Assembly: GCA_010909165.1 (NCBI GenBank)
Contig: MU008213.1
Coordinates: 1-64,000, forward strand
DNA length: 64,000 nt
From: Anthoceros angustus
Lineage: Eukaryota; Streptophyta; Anthocerotopsida; Anthocerotales; Anthocerotaceae
Direction of reading: 5' to 3'
This document shows, piece after piece, positions 11,381 through 22,663 of this stretch (positions are counted from its first letter, which is position 1; each line of letters starts with the position of its first letter). The notes beneath the pieces are model-generated. The model saw only the letters and a program-made list of their open reading frames with translations, was not told where the DNA came from and searched no databases. Both the position numbers and the translations under genes were made by a program.

Positions 11381-12400
11381 CCTCGGGAAGACGGCATAGT
11401 GCTCGTGGAACTCTTTGGAGGCATCGGCACGGCTTGGGCGGTGCTAAAGTGTGGCATCAAAGTGCGAAGATACGTGCATTGTGACCCGGATCCAAAAGCA
11501 AGGATTGTGTCACGAGCGTAAGAGACTTGATGGGGAGTACCTAACCTCCGTGGGAGTCGGTGAAGGGTTACCGGAAGGCGCGATGGATGTTCGCATGATA
11601 GGGTTGTCCCATTTGAGTTGTCTTGGGCAACCGGTGGACCTTGTCATCGCAGGTTGGGAGTGTCAAGGACTATCCTCTGCAGGCAAGGGTCAAGGTCTGA
11701 AGGATCCACGAACAGCATTGTTCTATGACCTGATGAGGATCTTGCGCTTGATCCAGAAAGGGCAAGAAAGGCCTTGTGGATACATGTTGGAGAATGTGCC
11801 AGCATGCATGAGCGTGAAGAAGCAAGTCCAGGAGGACTTTGCCACGATCCGAGGAGTGTTGGGTCAGGAGCTTCTATTGGATGCAGCTCAATTTGGTTCG
11901 AGGGCTCATAGGTTGAGGTCCATGTGGACTAACCTTGCTCCCTTGGAACATTTGAAGTGTGCGAGGTCGTTCACCAAGCGACCTAATCATGTTGTCAAGG
12001 ATGTGCTAGCATCGGAAGGCATGCCCAACAAGTCATCAAGGTGACAAGCCGCGCACTGTGAACACGCCTGGACACCCCATGGCGGCTTGGCCAACCTTTG
12101 TGTCCAAGTCCAAGTCTTACGCCTTCAGGAACCATGGCCCCGGCGTTGTGGTGGACAGACATGGCGAGGCCTTGGGAGAGCCAACAGCCACAGAGAGGGA
12201 GTTGGCCATGGGATTTGATGCCGGAGCCACGAAGACACCGGGAGTGACCGAGAAGGAACGGTGTCGATTGCTTGGGCAAGCATTTGACGTGAACATGATG
12301 ACCTGGTTGTTTAGCGCTGGAGTCGCTTACCAACTTCGAAACCAGAAGAAGGCGGGGTTGAAGCAGCGGGTTCGGTGGGTGAAGGACATTCCGGCACTCG
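11381..12400 (+). pseudogene. C5-cytosine DNA methyltransferase domain inside gypsy-1
   Basis: This domain would transfer a methyl group from S-adenosylmethionine to cytosine in DNA. Motif I (IVLVELFGGIGTA, 11397-11435) is the cofactor loop. Motif IV is AGWECQGLSSAGKGQG (from 11650), with the catalytic Cys codon at 11661-11663. The Pro normally before that Cys is Glu here. Motif VI has LENV (about 11788). Motif VIII reads DAAQFGSRAHRLRSMWTNL (about 11880-11937), and motifs IX-X read ERELAMGF...RCRLLGQAFDVN (about 12195-12295). The order I-IV-VI-VIII-IX-X is the normal one, over about 330 residues. Two frame changes (near 11510 and 12045) interrupt it. It lies in frame after the protease linker and before RT, so it would be released from the polyprotein. 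Retrotransposon-borne cytosine methyltransferases are known from a few algal lineages as far as I recall; I cannot check identity to them. Confidence 0.9.
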
Positions 12401-12479
12401 CATCTCAACAGGAGAAGGCGAGTTTGGAGGGCAAGGAGAGCGAGCACGTGAGGCGTGCAAGCCATCGAGCCACATGAGT

Positions 12480-13800
12480 GGTTAACAGGGCGAGTTGAAG
12501 AGCAATCAAGCGCGTCTAAAGGAGTTGTTGGAGGCATCGCGACATGTGTTTGCTTTCACGCTTGCGGAGATGGGGAAGTACACCAAAGGGAAGTTCCACA
12601 TAGAACGACCACGGATGAACCAAGTGTTCCGCAGAGGCTGGCTCGCAAGGGTGAGTGGGATTTGGTTGAGAATCGATGCCAAGAGCTTCTCAAGCTAGGG
12701 CTGATTCGACGATCTAACTCGCGTGCAGCAGGCGCTTCGAAAAGAAGGATGAGAATGGATTGTGGACGGAGAGGAGAATGTGTGGTGACTATCGGCCGTT
12801 GAACGAGCGAATCCCACATGACCACTATCCCATGCCGACGGTGAAGAGATCTTCGACACCATTGGGTGCAAGTTCTTCTCAACATTGGACTTGAGGCTAG
12901 GGTTTCACCAAGTAGAGATCGCCAAGAAGACAAGAAGAAAACGCTCGGGCGTAGATTGCTTGTACGAGTGGAATTACATGCCATTTGGGTTGAAGACATC
13001 GCCAACGCAGTTCAAAGGTACATGGACAATGAGCTCAAGGACTTGCATTTCGCCAAGTGCTACATTGATGACGTCATCATCTTCAGCAATACCTTTGAGG
13101 AGCATCTACAACATCTTGAGCGTCTTTGCTAGGCTGCTTGTGGGTTGAAGGCCCATCCAGAAGTGTCGATTTGGAGAGGATAAGGTGTTGTACTTGGGTC
13201 ATTGGATCACGCGACGGATCTCGCCGCATGCCACCAAGGTGGAGGCAATCGCGCATTCCGTGCCAAACGACATCTCAAGTTGAGGGCATTCTTGGGTTTT
13301 GTTACTACGAAGTTCATTCCGCGGATGAGCGAGGATTGCGCCATTGAATGACTTGTTGAAGAAGTTGGTGACTTGGCGTTGGACTCAAGAGGAGGAGTCG
13401 CTTTCATGGAGTTGAAGGGTAGACTCATGAGCTCGCCAATTCTTGGTCATCCAAACTTGATGGCTGTTCGTACTTTACACGATTGGAGCAAGTACGGCAT
13501 AGGGGTCTTGGCAGATCAATGACAAGGAAGAGGAACATGTCATTGCCTATGCGGAGCAACAACCAGTGAGTCCAACTACTCGCCTATGAAGGAGAATGTC
13601 TTGCGGCATGTGGGCGTCGGACACTTTCGTCCGTACTTGTTTGGACATCAATTTCGACTAATCACCACCATCAACCCTTGCATTGGTTGATGACGAACGC
13701 CAAGCTTACGGAAAGGCGGCGGTGGGCTCTCATTCTCCGGGGAGTATGACTTTGTCATCGAACACCGAGCGGTAGAGTTCACTCTAATCTGATGGGTTGT
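12480..13800 (+). pseudogene. Gypsy-1 reverse transcriptase and RNase H
   Basis: RT copies the element RNA into DNA. The N-terminal part reads LKELLEASRHVFAFT (12495 on). The fingers segment with CGDYRPLNERIPHDHYPMP is spread over frame changes at about 12770-12840. FFSTLDLRLGFHQVEIA lies at 12870-12920. The catalytic box YIDDVIIFSN is at 13061-13090, followed by EEHLQHLERL. The connection and RNase H part is visible as EEESLSW and HPNLMAVRTLHDWSKYGI (13370-13500). Order and motifs are those of Ty3/gypsy RT-RNase H. Frame changes occur about every 100-250 bp. Confidence 0.85.
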
Positions 13801-14124
13801 CAAGGAATCCTCTACCTCGTGAAGACACTACAGGCCGCAAGATTCGGATGACGAGCAACCGGGAGAGTAGTCCAGATACCATGTTGGCCATGCGCATGAG
13901 GATCAAGACGCCTCCACTCATCGCTTTGTATGCGAGTCCGTCAGGACATGGGCGGATGCAATAGCGGTGACCTTCCTAAGGTCGGGAATTGCCACAAGGG
14001 CTTTCATCTCGAGCGGGCCAAGCTACGCGAGAAGGTGGCTCGGTACTATTGGAAGGAGGACATAATGTATGTCCGTGATTCTCGGAGATAGAATTGTACC
14101 CAAGCCGGAGGATCGGGTGAGACT

Positions 14125-15050
14125 CATCACCAGTGCATGAAGGCTTAGGGCATTTTGGTGCTAAGCGCACCTCTACAAAGGCCCACACACTTTTGGGCAA
14201 GGATGTATGGAGATGTGGAAAGGCTGGTCGCAGAATGTCGAGTGTGCGATCGAGTGAAGGCAAGGTTCACGACCAATGATGTTGTGCTTCACTCTCTGAT
14301 CCGAGGACTCTTCTGTGGAGTGTGGATCTCATGCCGGACATGCAGAGGCAGCGAAACAAGCATGTCATGCTAATGGTGGAGCATTTCAGCAAGTGGTGCG
14401 AGGTTGCCATCTTACCCAAGCGTGACTCTCGGCTTACCAAGAAGGCGTTCTTGGCTTGGTTCTTAGTCGATATGGAGCATGTGCGAGGTTCTCACCAGGC
14501 AAAGAATTCGTGGGGAATTTCAAGACTTGCTTGACAGAGCTTGATTGATCATCGACGTCGTCGAGATCATCCTCAAGCCGATGGACTTGCTGACGCTTGG
14601 TGCACCTTCAAGCGGCCTTGCGCAAATATTGTCTCACAAATGACCAAGACATGGGATGAAGGGATGCCATACCTAGTGCTAGGGGAGTGCAGGTGAGCAA
14701 TCAAGCGCCTTGAGCAATTTTTCACCATACTACTTGTTGTATGGGCGACAACCATTTTGCCAAACGTGAGGCAAGCAAGGCTACAAGCACCGTGGATTGG
14801 CGCAATGCGGATGATTGCCTACGAGACCGGAAAGGCGGGCGAGCTTTTCAACGGATCATGCCCATGGCAATGGAGAACCTTGCCATAGCGCAACACAGGA
14901 TCAATGCGCTATGCTTACACACGAGGAGGGACATGGAAACCCAAGGTGCGCAAGTTCGAAGTTGGAGATTATGTCTACACGCCGGGCAAGCCAGCAACAC
15001 CTTGGAGGTATCCACCAGAGTCATCTTGCGGGTCGTGCGAGTAGGCAAAG
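14125..15050 (+). pseudogene. Gypsy-1 integrase
   Basis: Integrase joins the element DNA to the chromosome. The zinc-binding N-terminus is visible as HEGLGHFGAKR (about 14136) and CRVCDRVKARF (about 14238-14270). The catalytic core begins at 14322 (DLMPDMQRQ, then MLMVEHFSKW) and continues in broken frames to about 14760. The C-terminal part reads MPMAMENLAIAQHR (about 14860) and an SH3-like segment with ILRVVRVGKDGVLELEG (about 15025-15075). The same C-terminal segments occur on the minus strand at 60.0-60.15 kb, which first showed that gypsy-3 is a relative. Confidence 0.8.
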
Positions 15051-15164
15051 ATGGAGTGCTTGAGCTCGAAGGATCCGATGGTCAAGATGGAAGGATCACC
15101 TCAAGAACTGCGCACCATGCCACTTACCCAATTTGGACCCTCAACTACGGCCTACAATGTGGCG

Positions 15165-15323
15165 TCCACCCAAAGACTTGGAGTGTCGTTTGTGGACGTC
15201 GATGATGATGATGTAATGCTTCTTTGTGATCGGTGCAATAGGGGATACCACATGTTTTGTGTTCAACCACCTCTTGACGACATTCCCGAGGAAGATTGGT
15301 TTTGTGCACAATGCACTACATGA
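15165..15323 (+). pseudogene. PHD-finger-like module at the gypsy-1 Pol C-terminus
   Basis: In the frame 15051-15323 the protein ends with VMLLCDRCNRGYHMFC and then a PPLDDIPEEDWFCAQC segment before the stop. This is the second half of a PHD zinc finger (C-x2-C, H-x2-C, W-F-C-x2-C). PHD fingers bind histone H3 tails and read their methylation state. The first Cys pair is not in this frame; a TGT codon with matching context (E-C-R-L) lies in a neighbouring frame just upstream (about 15180), so a small indel may have displaced it. The module follows the integrase C-terminus, where chromoviruses carry a chromodomain, so a targeting role is a reasonable inference. A related finger exists in gypsy-3. 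Confidence 0.82.
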
Positions 15324-15383
15324 GGTGCGTCGTGTGTAGTCTACTAATGATAATGTTGACTTGGAGTCTCACATTATCGGGGG

Positions 15384-15469
15384 ATTGGTTTGCACCTATA
15401 TACTGCGTATTAGATTTGTTTGCTTGGTTGTTGGAAGTGCTTATATGAATTCAAGTGCTTACCTCGTGA
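15384..15469. repeat. 86-bp repeat preceding the gypsy-1 right LTR (first copy)
   Basis: ATTGGTTTGCACCTATATAC through GCTTACCTCGTGA lies directly after a purine-rich CGGGGG and before the repeat block at 15481. The same sequence, with five extra bases (TCGAG), follows the block at 16062-16153. Confidence 0.85.
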
Positions 15470-15480
15470 TGTCGTCTTAG

Positions 15481-16062
15481 TGTGATACTAATCTCGCACT
15501 TGGGTTTAGTGTTTGATTAGCATTAATTAATCTAATTACTTATCTTTAAGTAAGTAATTAGTGTTAATTAATCTAAAGTGCTTATGTTAATTAAGCGTTG
15601 ATTAGTGTTAATTAATCTAATGTGCTTATGTTAATTAAGCATTGATTAGTGTTAATTAAACATGGTTAGCAATAGCTAAGTGGATAAGCTCAAGTAATAT
15701 GCTTTGGCATATTCCTTGCATATTATAGTGTATTCTTAGGATACAATAGCTAAGTGGATAAGCTCAAGTAATATGCTTTGGCATATTCCTTGCATATTAT
15801 AGTGTATTCTTAGGATATTTCTGGCATATGCTGATGCCAATAGGATATCTTAGGAATATGCCGATGCTAGGGTCTAGTATATATAGACCCTTCCATTGAG
15901 GACAAGCTCAGATCATAGCTTGTCCTCTAGATATGCAATGCAAGAGCGTTGTGAGGAGGCCAAAGCTATGACTCCGAGAGCGATGTGTGAGGAATTTGCG
16001 TGTTGTTCTCGTGGGGAGAGTGTGTTTGTGCCAATGACGCGTAGCTACTCCCTCCGTTGTTA
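15481..16062 (+). repeat. Gypsy-1 3' LTR (as defined by the repeat pair)
   Basis: This starts TGTGATACTAATC and aligns along its length with 7467-8024, ending TTGTTAT. Because the 86-bp flank (15384-15469) recurs after it (16062-16153) and the purine tract lies before that flank, the true LTR may start at 15384. In that case a second, truncated LTR would begin at 16062. Confidence 0.82.
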
Positions 16063-16153
16063 TTGGTTTGCACCTATATACTGCGTATTAGATTTGTTTG
16101 CTTGGTTGTTGGTCGAGGAAGTGCTTATATGAATTCAAGTGCTTACCTCGTGA
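16062..16153. repeat. 92-bp repeat following the gypsy-1 right LTR (second copy)
   Basis: This is a direct repeat of 15384-15469. Together with the LTR block it gives a flank-LTR-flank arrangement that the left end of the element lacks. Confidence 0.85.
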
Positions 16154-16585
16154 CACCCCGCATCGGCCCGCGACCTCGGGTGCCTCAATCCTCGGGATGC
16201 ACCTCGATCTCACGATCGGCGGCGCCATCCGACCTCGCGCCATCCAGCCTCGCGCCTTCCAGCCTCGCGCCATCCAGCCTCGCATCCGATCTGGCAGAAG
16301 ATCCATCACTCCAGCAAAAATTTCTGCTTGCTTTAGCCAGCCATCCTGTCATGATCCGCGATCAAGTCTTGCGGCGCTTCTTGCCAAGATCGGTGAGAAA
16401 AATCGCAAAAATTTGGCCAGGAATCCAGCCGTGCCGTCGCGCATAAAAAGGTGCTCGCCGAATCAAATTTTGAAATATTTGCTGGATTTATATGCTGGAA
16501 ATAGCTGAAAAATTGCTAATAAATTGGAGTTGCTTGATAAAATCTGCAGCTGACGCCGAGTGGAGGGTCCGCCCCACCGTGAGGG
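16154..16585. other. GC-rich then AT-rich stretch with CCATCCAGCCTCGCG repeats
   Basis: Four tandem units of the type CCATCCAGCCTCGCG lie at about 16228-16290. No start codon or domain ties the stretch to a protein, but it leads into the spliced gene below and could include its 5' part. Confidence 0.45.
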
Positions 16586-17657
16586 GTGAAACATGGGTGC
16601 TTGATAAAATCAAACAAGCACTTGGTGGCGGAAGGAGGATACTTGCGGAAGAAAGAAAGAAGGAAAACGTGCAGCCCGTGCACACCACTTGTGGTACCGG
16701 ATGAAGTTGTACCGACATTATCGGATCTTGGGAGGAACCGGATGACCCAAACTTCAAGATCGAATTTCTTGCAGTGCCAACCTATTGCAAAGAGTGAAGA
16801 CATACCGATGAAGAGGATGATATCCGGTGGTGCGACGCTCATGGAAAAATCCAAGGTCGTTGTGAGAGAAGTCAAAGTTACTGGTAAGTCAATAAATTGC
16901 AAAATAAATTGCATAAAAATTTTGAGTGCATAAAATGCTAATAAATGTGGATGTAGATAATCCGATAAAGCCAACATCACCAACTGAGGCCGAATATGAT
17001 GACTTCAAAATGAATGAAGATTCGGAAGAGTCAGAGGACTCTATAAAACCAGAAGAGACCCCTCAGCAGGCTATTTGTGAGGGTAGCCCAAGCTGGAGAT
17101 CACATCCTTGTGTAAATAACCGCATAGAGGATGTAATAGCAATAGAAGAGCCAAGGAGTGAGTAGGAAAGATGATACCAAAAACCGTAAACTAAACTAAC
17201 ATTTTCCTAATAATATCTCGCTATTTTGCGGTGTAGATAAGAGTGTGGGCACAAGCCATGTGAGATTTGCCCTACCTCTCGACCTACTCAAGAGAGAGCA
17301 AGTGCAAAAGGAAAATTCCTAGTTCCTACACCTGAAACTTATGCAAGGCAACCTACTTGGTTCTTCCGGAGGAAAGGATGACCATGAAGTTCCCATGGAG
17401 TATGTATGTGAAAAGAGAGGATTAAGATGATGTGGTTAAGTGCTTCCCATGTGAAAATATGAAGGACACACCAAACACTTGTACAGTAAGTAACCTAACG
17501 ACTTAAGTACTATCTTTTCATCATTTTCACTTTATAACCCATGGTGTGTATTGTAGGATCCTTCTGGGTATTAGAAAGAGAGGATAAGCAGTACAGTGAG
17601 GACTACATAGAGTTAGGAGAGGAAATTTCTATGCTAGACAAGATGTGTGGACTATAG
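16586..17657 (+). pseudogene. Spliced gene fragment antisense to copia-1
   Basis: I do not recognise the protein. Three short introns are visible with good borders: 16884-16956 (GTAAGT...TGTAG), 17158-17236 (GTGAGT...TGTAG) and 17486-17556 (GTAAGT...TGTAG). Each contains a CTAAT/CTAAC branch-like motif. Joining the exons keeps the frame at all three junctions. The second exon is acidic (EDSEESEDSIKPEE) and reads DNPIKPTSPTEAEYDD at its start. The last exon reads FWVLEREDKQYSEDY and ends DKMCGL at a TAG (17655-17657). In-frame stops in the third exon show decay. The gene runs opposite to copia-1 and lies between its RNase H end (17689) and its 3' LTR. It may be a captured host gene or an antisense gene belonging to the element; upstream exons may have been cut off by gypsy-1. 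Confidence 0.6.
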
Positions 17658-17688
17658 AAAATACATTGACACATACTAGCTAGCTGAC

Positions 17689-20600
17689 TTAAACCTCTTG
17701 AATACCTAACATTTTCATGTGTCTTAAATGCAAATCTCTCCCTAATGACTTAGTTAACAAATCAGCTGGATTGTTTTGTGTTGGTATATAAGTGATATCT
17801 ATAGTGTTATCTTCCAACTTCTCTACGATATAGTGATACTCAACTATGTGTTTGGTTGGAATGGAAAATGTGGTTTCTAGCAAGTGCTATGGCTACGACT
17901 ATCACTAAAAGAGATGTTGGGTTTCTTGAGGGTGATTAAGTTCACTCAAAATTAGCCTAGACCATACTATATCCTTGGAAATAGATGTTAGTACTCTATA
18001 TTGATTCAAGACTAGACAAGGCAATGGTAGGTGTTTCTTACTCGACCATGATATTGGAGCTCCTCCAAGAAGTAAAACATAACGATACGGATTTTGAGTA
18101 TCGTGATCACCAGATAATCAAGATCGGCATATGCCGTAAGTGTTAATGTTTTGATTGCTGGTGTATGCTTAAATGTCACTTTGCATAGTCCCTTTAAGGT
18201 ATCGAAAAATACGCTTAATCGACATCCGGTTGATGTCGTGGTTCTCCAAAAGCGTGAGCGAGGCCGACTTCAAAAGAAATATCGTGTCTAGTAAAATTGC
18301 TTAAATATATGAGAGTGCCGACAAGATGTCGATATGGGACGGATGCCATCTCCATTTTCTCTTGAGCACTCTTAGGACTCATATCAAGTAAGCTGATGCC
18401 ACTAGCAAAAGGTGTGGGTGCAGCTTTGCATCTTCCATTCCAATTTTGCTAAACTCTCCTTTATATACTTGGTTTGAACTATGCTCACTTTTATTACTCC
18501 TATCGCGGATAATATTTACACCAAGTGCATAATTCATTTCTCCTGTGTCGGTCATTTCATATAATGTCCAAGCCATGCTTTATCTCATTAGGAGAATAAG
18601 AGAGTTTGTTGCCATAAGACGTCATCGACGTATAATAGAAGGTAAAATATATCATTTCCTTAAGGTAAATATATAAGCAAGCATCGCCTTTACTTTGCTT
18701 AAATCCCTTATTCGAGAGTTGTATATGGATGGTCAAGTTCCAATTTTGCCGGATTGCTTGAGTCCATATAGACCCTTGATCAATTTACATACTAAATGCT
18801 CCTTGCCTTTACTTCATAACCCTCGTGTTGCTTCATGTATATTTCTTCTTTCAAGCGCCCATACAAATATGATGTCTTCACATCCATCATATGAAGTTCA
18901 AGATCGTCTGGGCACATATAGCGAAGATCATGCGAAGAGTGGCAAACTTGGCTACAGGAGCATAAGTGGCCCAAGGTATATAGTCTAGTCCGAGGATTTG
19001 GGTAAAACCTCTAGCAACTAGGCGTGCTTTATACCTTTCCACGGATCCATCTCCTTTTCTCTTTATCTTAAATACCCATTTGCTGGTTACTATTTTTCTA
19101 CCCTTAGGAGGTTCAACTAATTCCCATGTAGAATTACTAATGAGGGAATTATACTCGAATCTGACTTCCTTCCATAGATGTTTGGAGGAGAAGAGAAGGC
19201 TTGTTTTAGGGTAAGAGGCTCTTCTAAGTCTCGTACGCATACACTTTTGATTATAAAGGGACTCGGAGAATTAGAATCGGGAAAAATAGCAAGGTATCCC
19301 AAAGGGGTTCTTTCCAACCAGCGGGGCGAGATGAGTGGACGTGATCTAAGGTTGTACCTTGGTGCGTGTGTCTTCCAGGAACTGGTTCATCTTCTTGTTC
19401 TAAGGGATCCATTTTCTTGATTATCCCAACCGATCATTATCATCTTGAACAGGAGGTATAGCATCTTGAAATGGCCTCAAGGGGATCGGATGAAGGTGGA
19501 AGAGGCTCCTCCTCCTCCGCAGCATGGGGTCAACGGAAGGAACACGAGGAGTAGGGACAAGGAAAGGAAGGGATTAGGATCATCAAATGTAGAAAATCAT
19601 TAGCATCATCGGCGAGTCAACGACTTCAACTCCCACTGTTGGAGAAAAGAGGTAAGACTCATGGAATGTAACACTCCGAGCATAAAGAAGTTGTCTTGTT
19701 GAAGGGTTATATAACTTATACCCTTTAATGCCTTCAGTATATCCTATGAAAAGATACTTGGCTGCCTTGGGATCCAACTTCTTACGTAATGCTTTAGGAA
19801 TGAAAACATATGCCGGTGATCCAAAAATACGAAGATGATCAATGGACGGTTTCTTGCCAATAAACGCTTCATAAGGCGTCATGCTGTGTACTGCTGATGT
19901 AGGTAAGCGATTGATAAGATAGGTTGCGGTAAGAAGGGCCTCATTAATAAACCTTAGGCAACTTGGCTGTGTTAATAAGCAACTGTTATCTCTTGTAAAC
20001 GCAGATTTTTATTTTCGCTATCCCATTTTGTTGAGGAGTATAGACAACGGTGAGTTGTTGAGCAATACCTTCGACAAAACTCCTCAAATCGATTAGATGT
20101 AAATTCACCTCCATTGTCGAGCGTAATGTTTTCGGTTTGCAACTGTAAGTCTCTCGCCCATTTCATATAATCTTTGAAAAATTGAAAAGCATCGGACTTG
20201 TGTTGCAAGACATAGGAGGAGACAAACGGAAAAATCATCTATAAAAGTCAAAAATACCTACTTCCACTAAAGGAAGATGTAGATAGAGGTCCACGGATGT
20301 CTGTATGCACTATCTCTAAAGGTTTCTTTGCCCTTTGTGGAGATTTGTTTTAAAAGGCTCTTGGTGACGCTTTGTGAGGACACAAGTTTCGCACTGTGAT
20401 AAATGCCCAACATTTGCAAGACATGGGTTTCGTAAAAGTTTCCTTAGACATCCGGGTGAGTTTTTGACTATTTGGGTGACCAAGGCGACAATGCCATAAC
20501 ATTGATGGAGGGGACTTTGGGAGAAGAACTGGTGACATAAGATTGTTGACCTCCTACTAGGATGACAATCTATAAAGGCCATCTTCTAAAGTACCACTAC

Positions 20601-21931
20601 AAATAATATGATTGCTATCACCTACATGAGAGAGAAAGCAACTATCGTAAAAGGGTCACCGCATGGAATGGGTTTGACAAATACTTGCAACGATAATAAA
20701 TTCTTGCACATTAATGGAACATGGAGTACTTGGTGGAGGTGAAGGACTTGTCCGAATCACATGTCAAGACAATGTACCTTCGATAGGCGTTGTGATCATC
20801 TCCCAAGAGGACGACTTGGTGCCACATGGTTGGTGAGTATGATTGAAAATAACTTTTGTTGTAACATATATGTGATGTTGCTCCACTGTCTAAATACCAT
20901 GAGGTATTAGCAGGCTTGGATGATGCCAAACATACAGTGAGCACTGTTGGAGTTGATGAAGTTTGCTTTTTAGATGCTACATTAACTCCATGTGAAGCCT
21001 CCTTGCGAGGTTCACCATTCTTCTTTTTGTGACAATCCTTTTCCATATGGTTAGGGATCCTACACCAATTGCATATAATGCCGCTCTTCTTCTTACCCTT
21101 TGAAGGTGTCGATGAAGAGCTTTCTCCAATGTTCGTACTTGGCGAAGAATATGGAGGGCGTTGGGAAGAGTAACCTCGGCCTCTGCCTCGTCCTCTTCCT
21201 CTACCCCTCTGCAAGTACATTACTTGTTGTTTATTAGGCTTGGAGTGAGAATGGCGCCTACTTGCCTCCTCCTCCGGAGAAGTGCTCCGATCGTAAACAC
21301 TTATGTCAAACCCTTTGTGCCATCATCTGCGGTTCTCCGTGAATTGCGAATAAGCTGCGTTTGAGTAGTGATGAATGGACGATAGGAGGGAGGCAATGAA
21401 GATAGAAGGGTGACATAAGCTTCCATCTCGGATATAGGTACACCGTCTGATTCAACTTGGGAACGTGCTTGTCTAAAAGCATTAATATGATGTTCGATAG
21501 TATCGGATTCTTTCATAAATAAAATTACGAAGTTACGAAGTCGCCACAATGCTCATTACATCTTGTGATGAATATAATTGAGTAAGGTGAGACCACATTT
21601 CATGAGATGTTTTGCGTGTGCAACATGCGACCATTTGTTGAGAGAGTCCACTTATTAATAAATCTTGTGCCTTCTCATCCCTGGCGTCCCAGGAAATCTG
21701 AAGTTCTCGTTCATCATCGGACCTCGGTCTCGTTATGGATCCATCAACAATACCCCATAATGCTCTTTGTCTCAATGCTCCTCGCATACGTAATGCCCAA
21801 ATATCATAATCTTTCCCGTTGAATCTATCTTTCTCTTTGAAACCATCACCAAAATGATAATGTGTGGGAGGATGGACATTATCATTACCCATAGGCGAGT
21901 TTTGGGTAGCTTCAAATTCTTCTTCAATCAC
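17689..21931 (-). pseudogene. Copia-1 Gag-Pol polyprotein
   Basis: The polyprotein reads right to left. Gag runs from 21931 (KEKDRFNGKDYDIWALRM, then DEKAQDLLISGLSQQM). The zinc knuckle is CNWCRIPNHMEKDC (about 21070), and the protease active site is WYLDSGATSHIC (about 20890). The integrase zinc domain is HCRLGHPN (about 20500), with core pieces DNGGEFTSNRF (about 20110) and KKPSIDHLRIFGSPAYV (about 19840). RT begins [20 protein letters not shown] (about 19130), and its catalytic YVDD is near 18620. RNase H ends with YIPTQNNPADLLTKSLG (about 17750). Integrase before RT proves the copia order. Frameshifts and stops occur in every domain, so the copy is dead. Confidence 0.92.
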
Positions 21932-22663
21932 TCCGCCATAGCTAATCGTCCTTAAAGGACAAAGTCATGTAAGGCTTATGCTCAATTTTATTGCACATAT
22001 AGAATTCATCCATCGCTGTTTTCGTGGAGATGATGACATACTCTCTAATCCTTGATTAGTATTAAACTCGAAAGCAAAGAAAATTTTGATTTCAAATCAA
22101 ATAATTCAGTTTGAAGATTAGAGACCGAATTTTAAGAGATGAAAATTGATTATAAAAATCATGAAGAGATGGAGTTTGAATTCTATTTTTATTTGTCAAA
22201 ACAGAGTACGGAAGAACTTAATCCAATTATTAAATTTGGAATATGGTTAAGGGCCAATTCCAAAGCTTTAATATGAATAGGGCTGAAGTATTCAAGTAAA
22301 TGACATCTTGATAACTTGATAAGCTTCCCTTGATCCGGTTTTGGAAATAAAATTGATGCAATGAAATTTGCTATAGATGAAGAGATTTGTTCTATTTCAC
22401 TCTCAATAGCTTGTTGCCTAATGAGATTCTCTTTCCTTTTAACCTTCTGTTTTCTCCTTCTAATAGAATTGAAGTCCATGGAGAAATTATAGAAGATTGA
22501 AACATATAAGCATGTTAAAGGAAGAGATGAAGAATTGGTGAAATAGAGAATGTAGAACAATAGCACTCCATCTAGACGAATGCTAGATTTAAGAGTGCCT
22601 TGTAAATAATCTCCTCATATATAAGAAACATAAGCATGCAGAGAGCAACGATGCTCGATACCA
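21932..22663 (-). other. Copia-1 5' leader
   Basis: This is AT-rich sequence between the primer-binding site and Gag. A 125-codon frame (22566-22189) reads a basic RRRKQKVKRKENLIRQQA stretch, but it has no recognisable domain and may be chance. Confidence 0.4.

Larger units (their letters stand above)
7467..16062 (+). mobile_element. Gypsy-1: Ty3/gypsy element with DNA methyltransferase and PHD-like module
   Basis: This is a gypsy element of about 8.6 kb. Its order on the + strand is LTR, minisatellite leader, Gag with cysteine knuckles, protease region, C5-cytosine methyltransferase, RT, RNase H, integrase, PHD-like finger, LTR. The gypsy assignment comes from RT and RNase H preceding the integrase. 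It sits inside the 3' region of copia-1, so it is the youngest of the three nested elements. The coding region changes frame many times. No clear primer-binding site is seen after the left LTR, and no target duplication was found. A degenerate second member lies at 59.6-64 kb. Confidence 0.9.
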
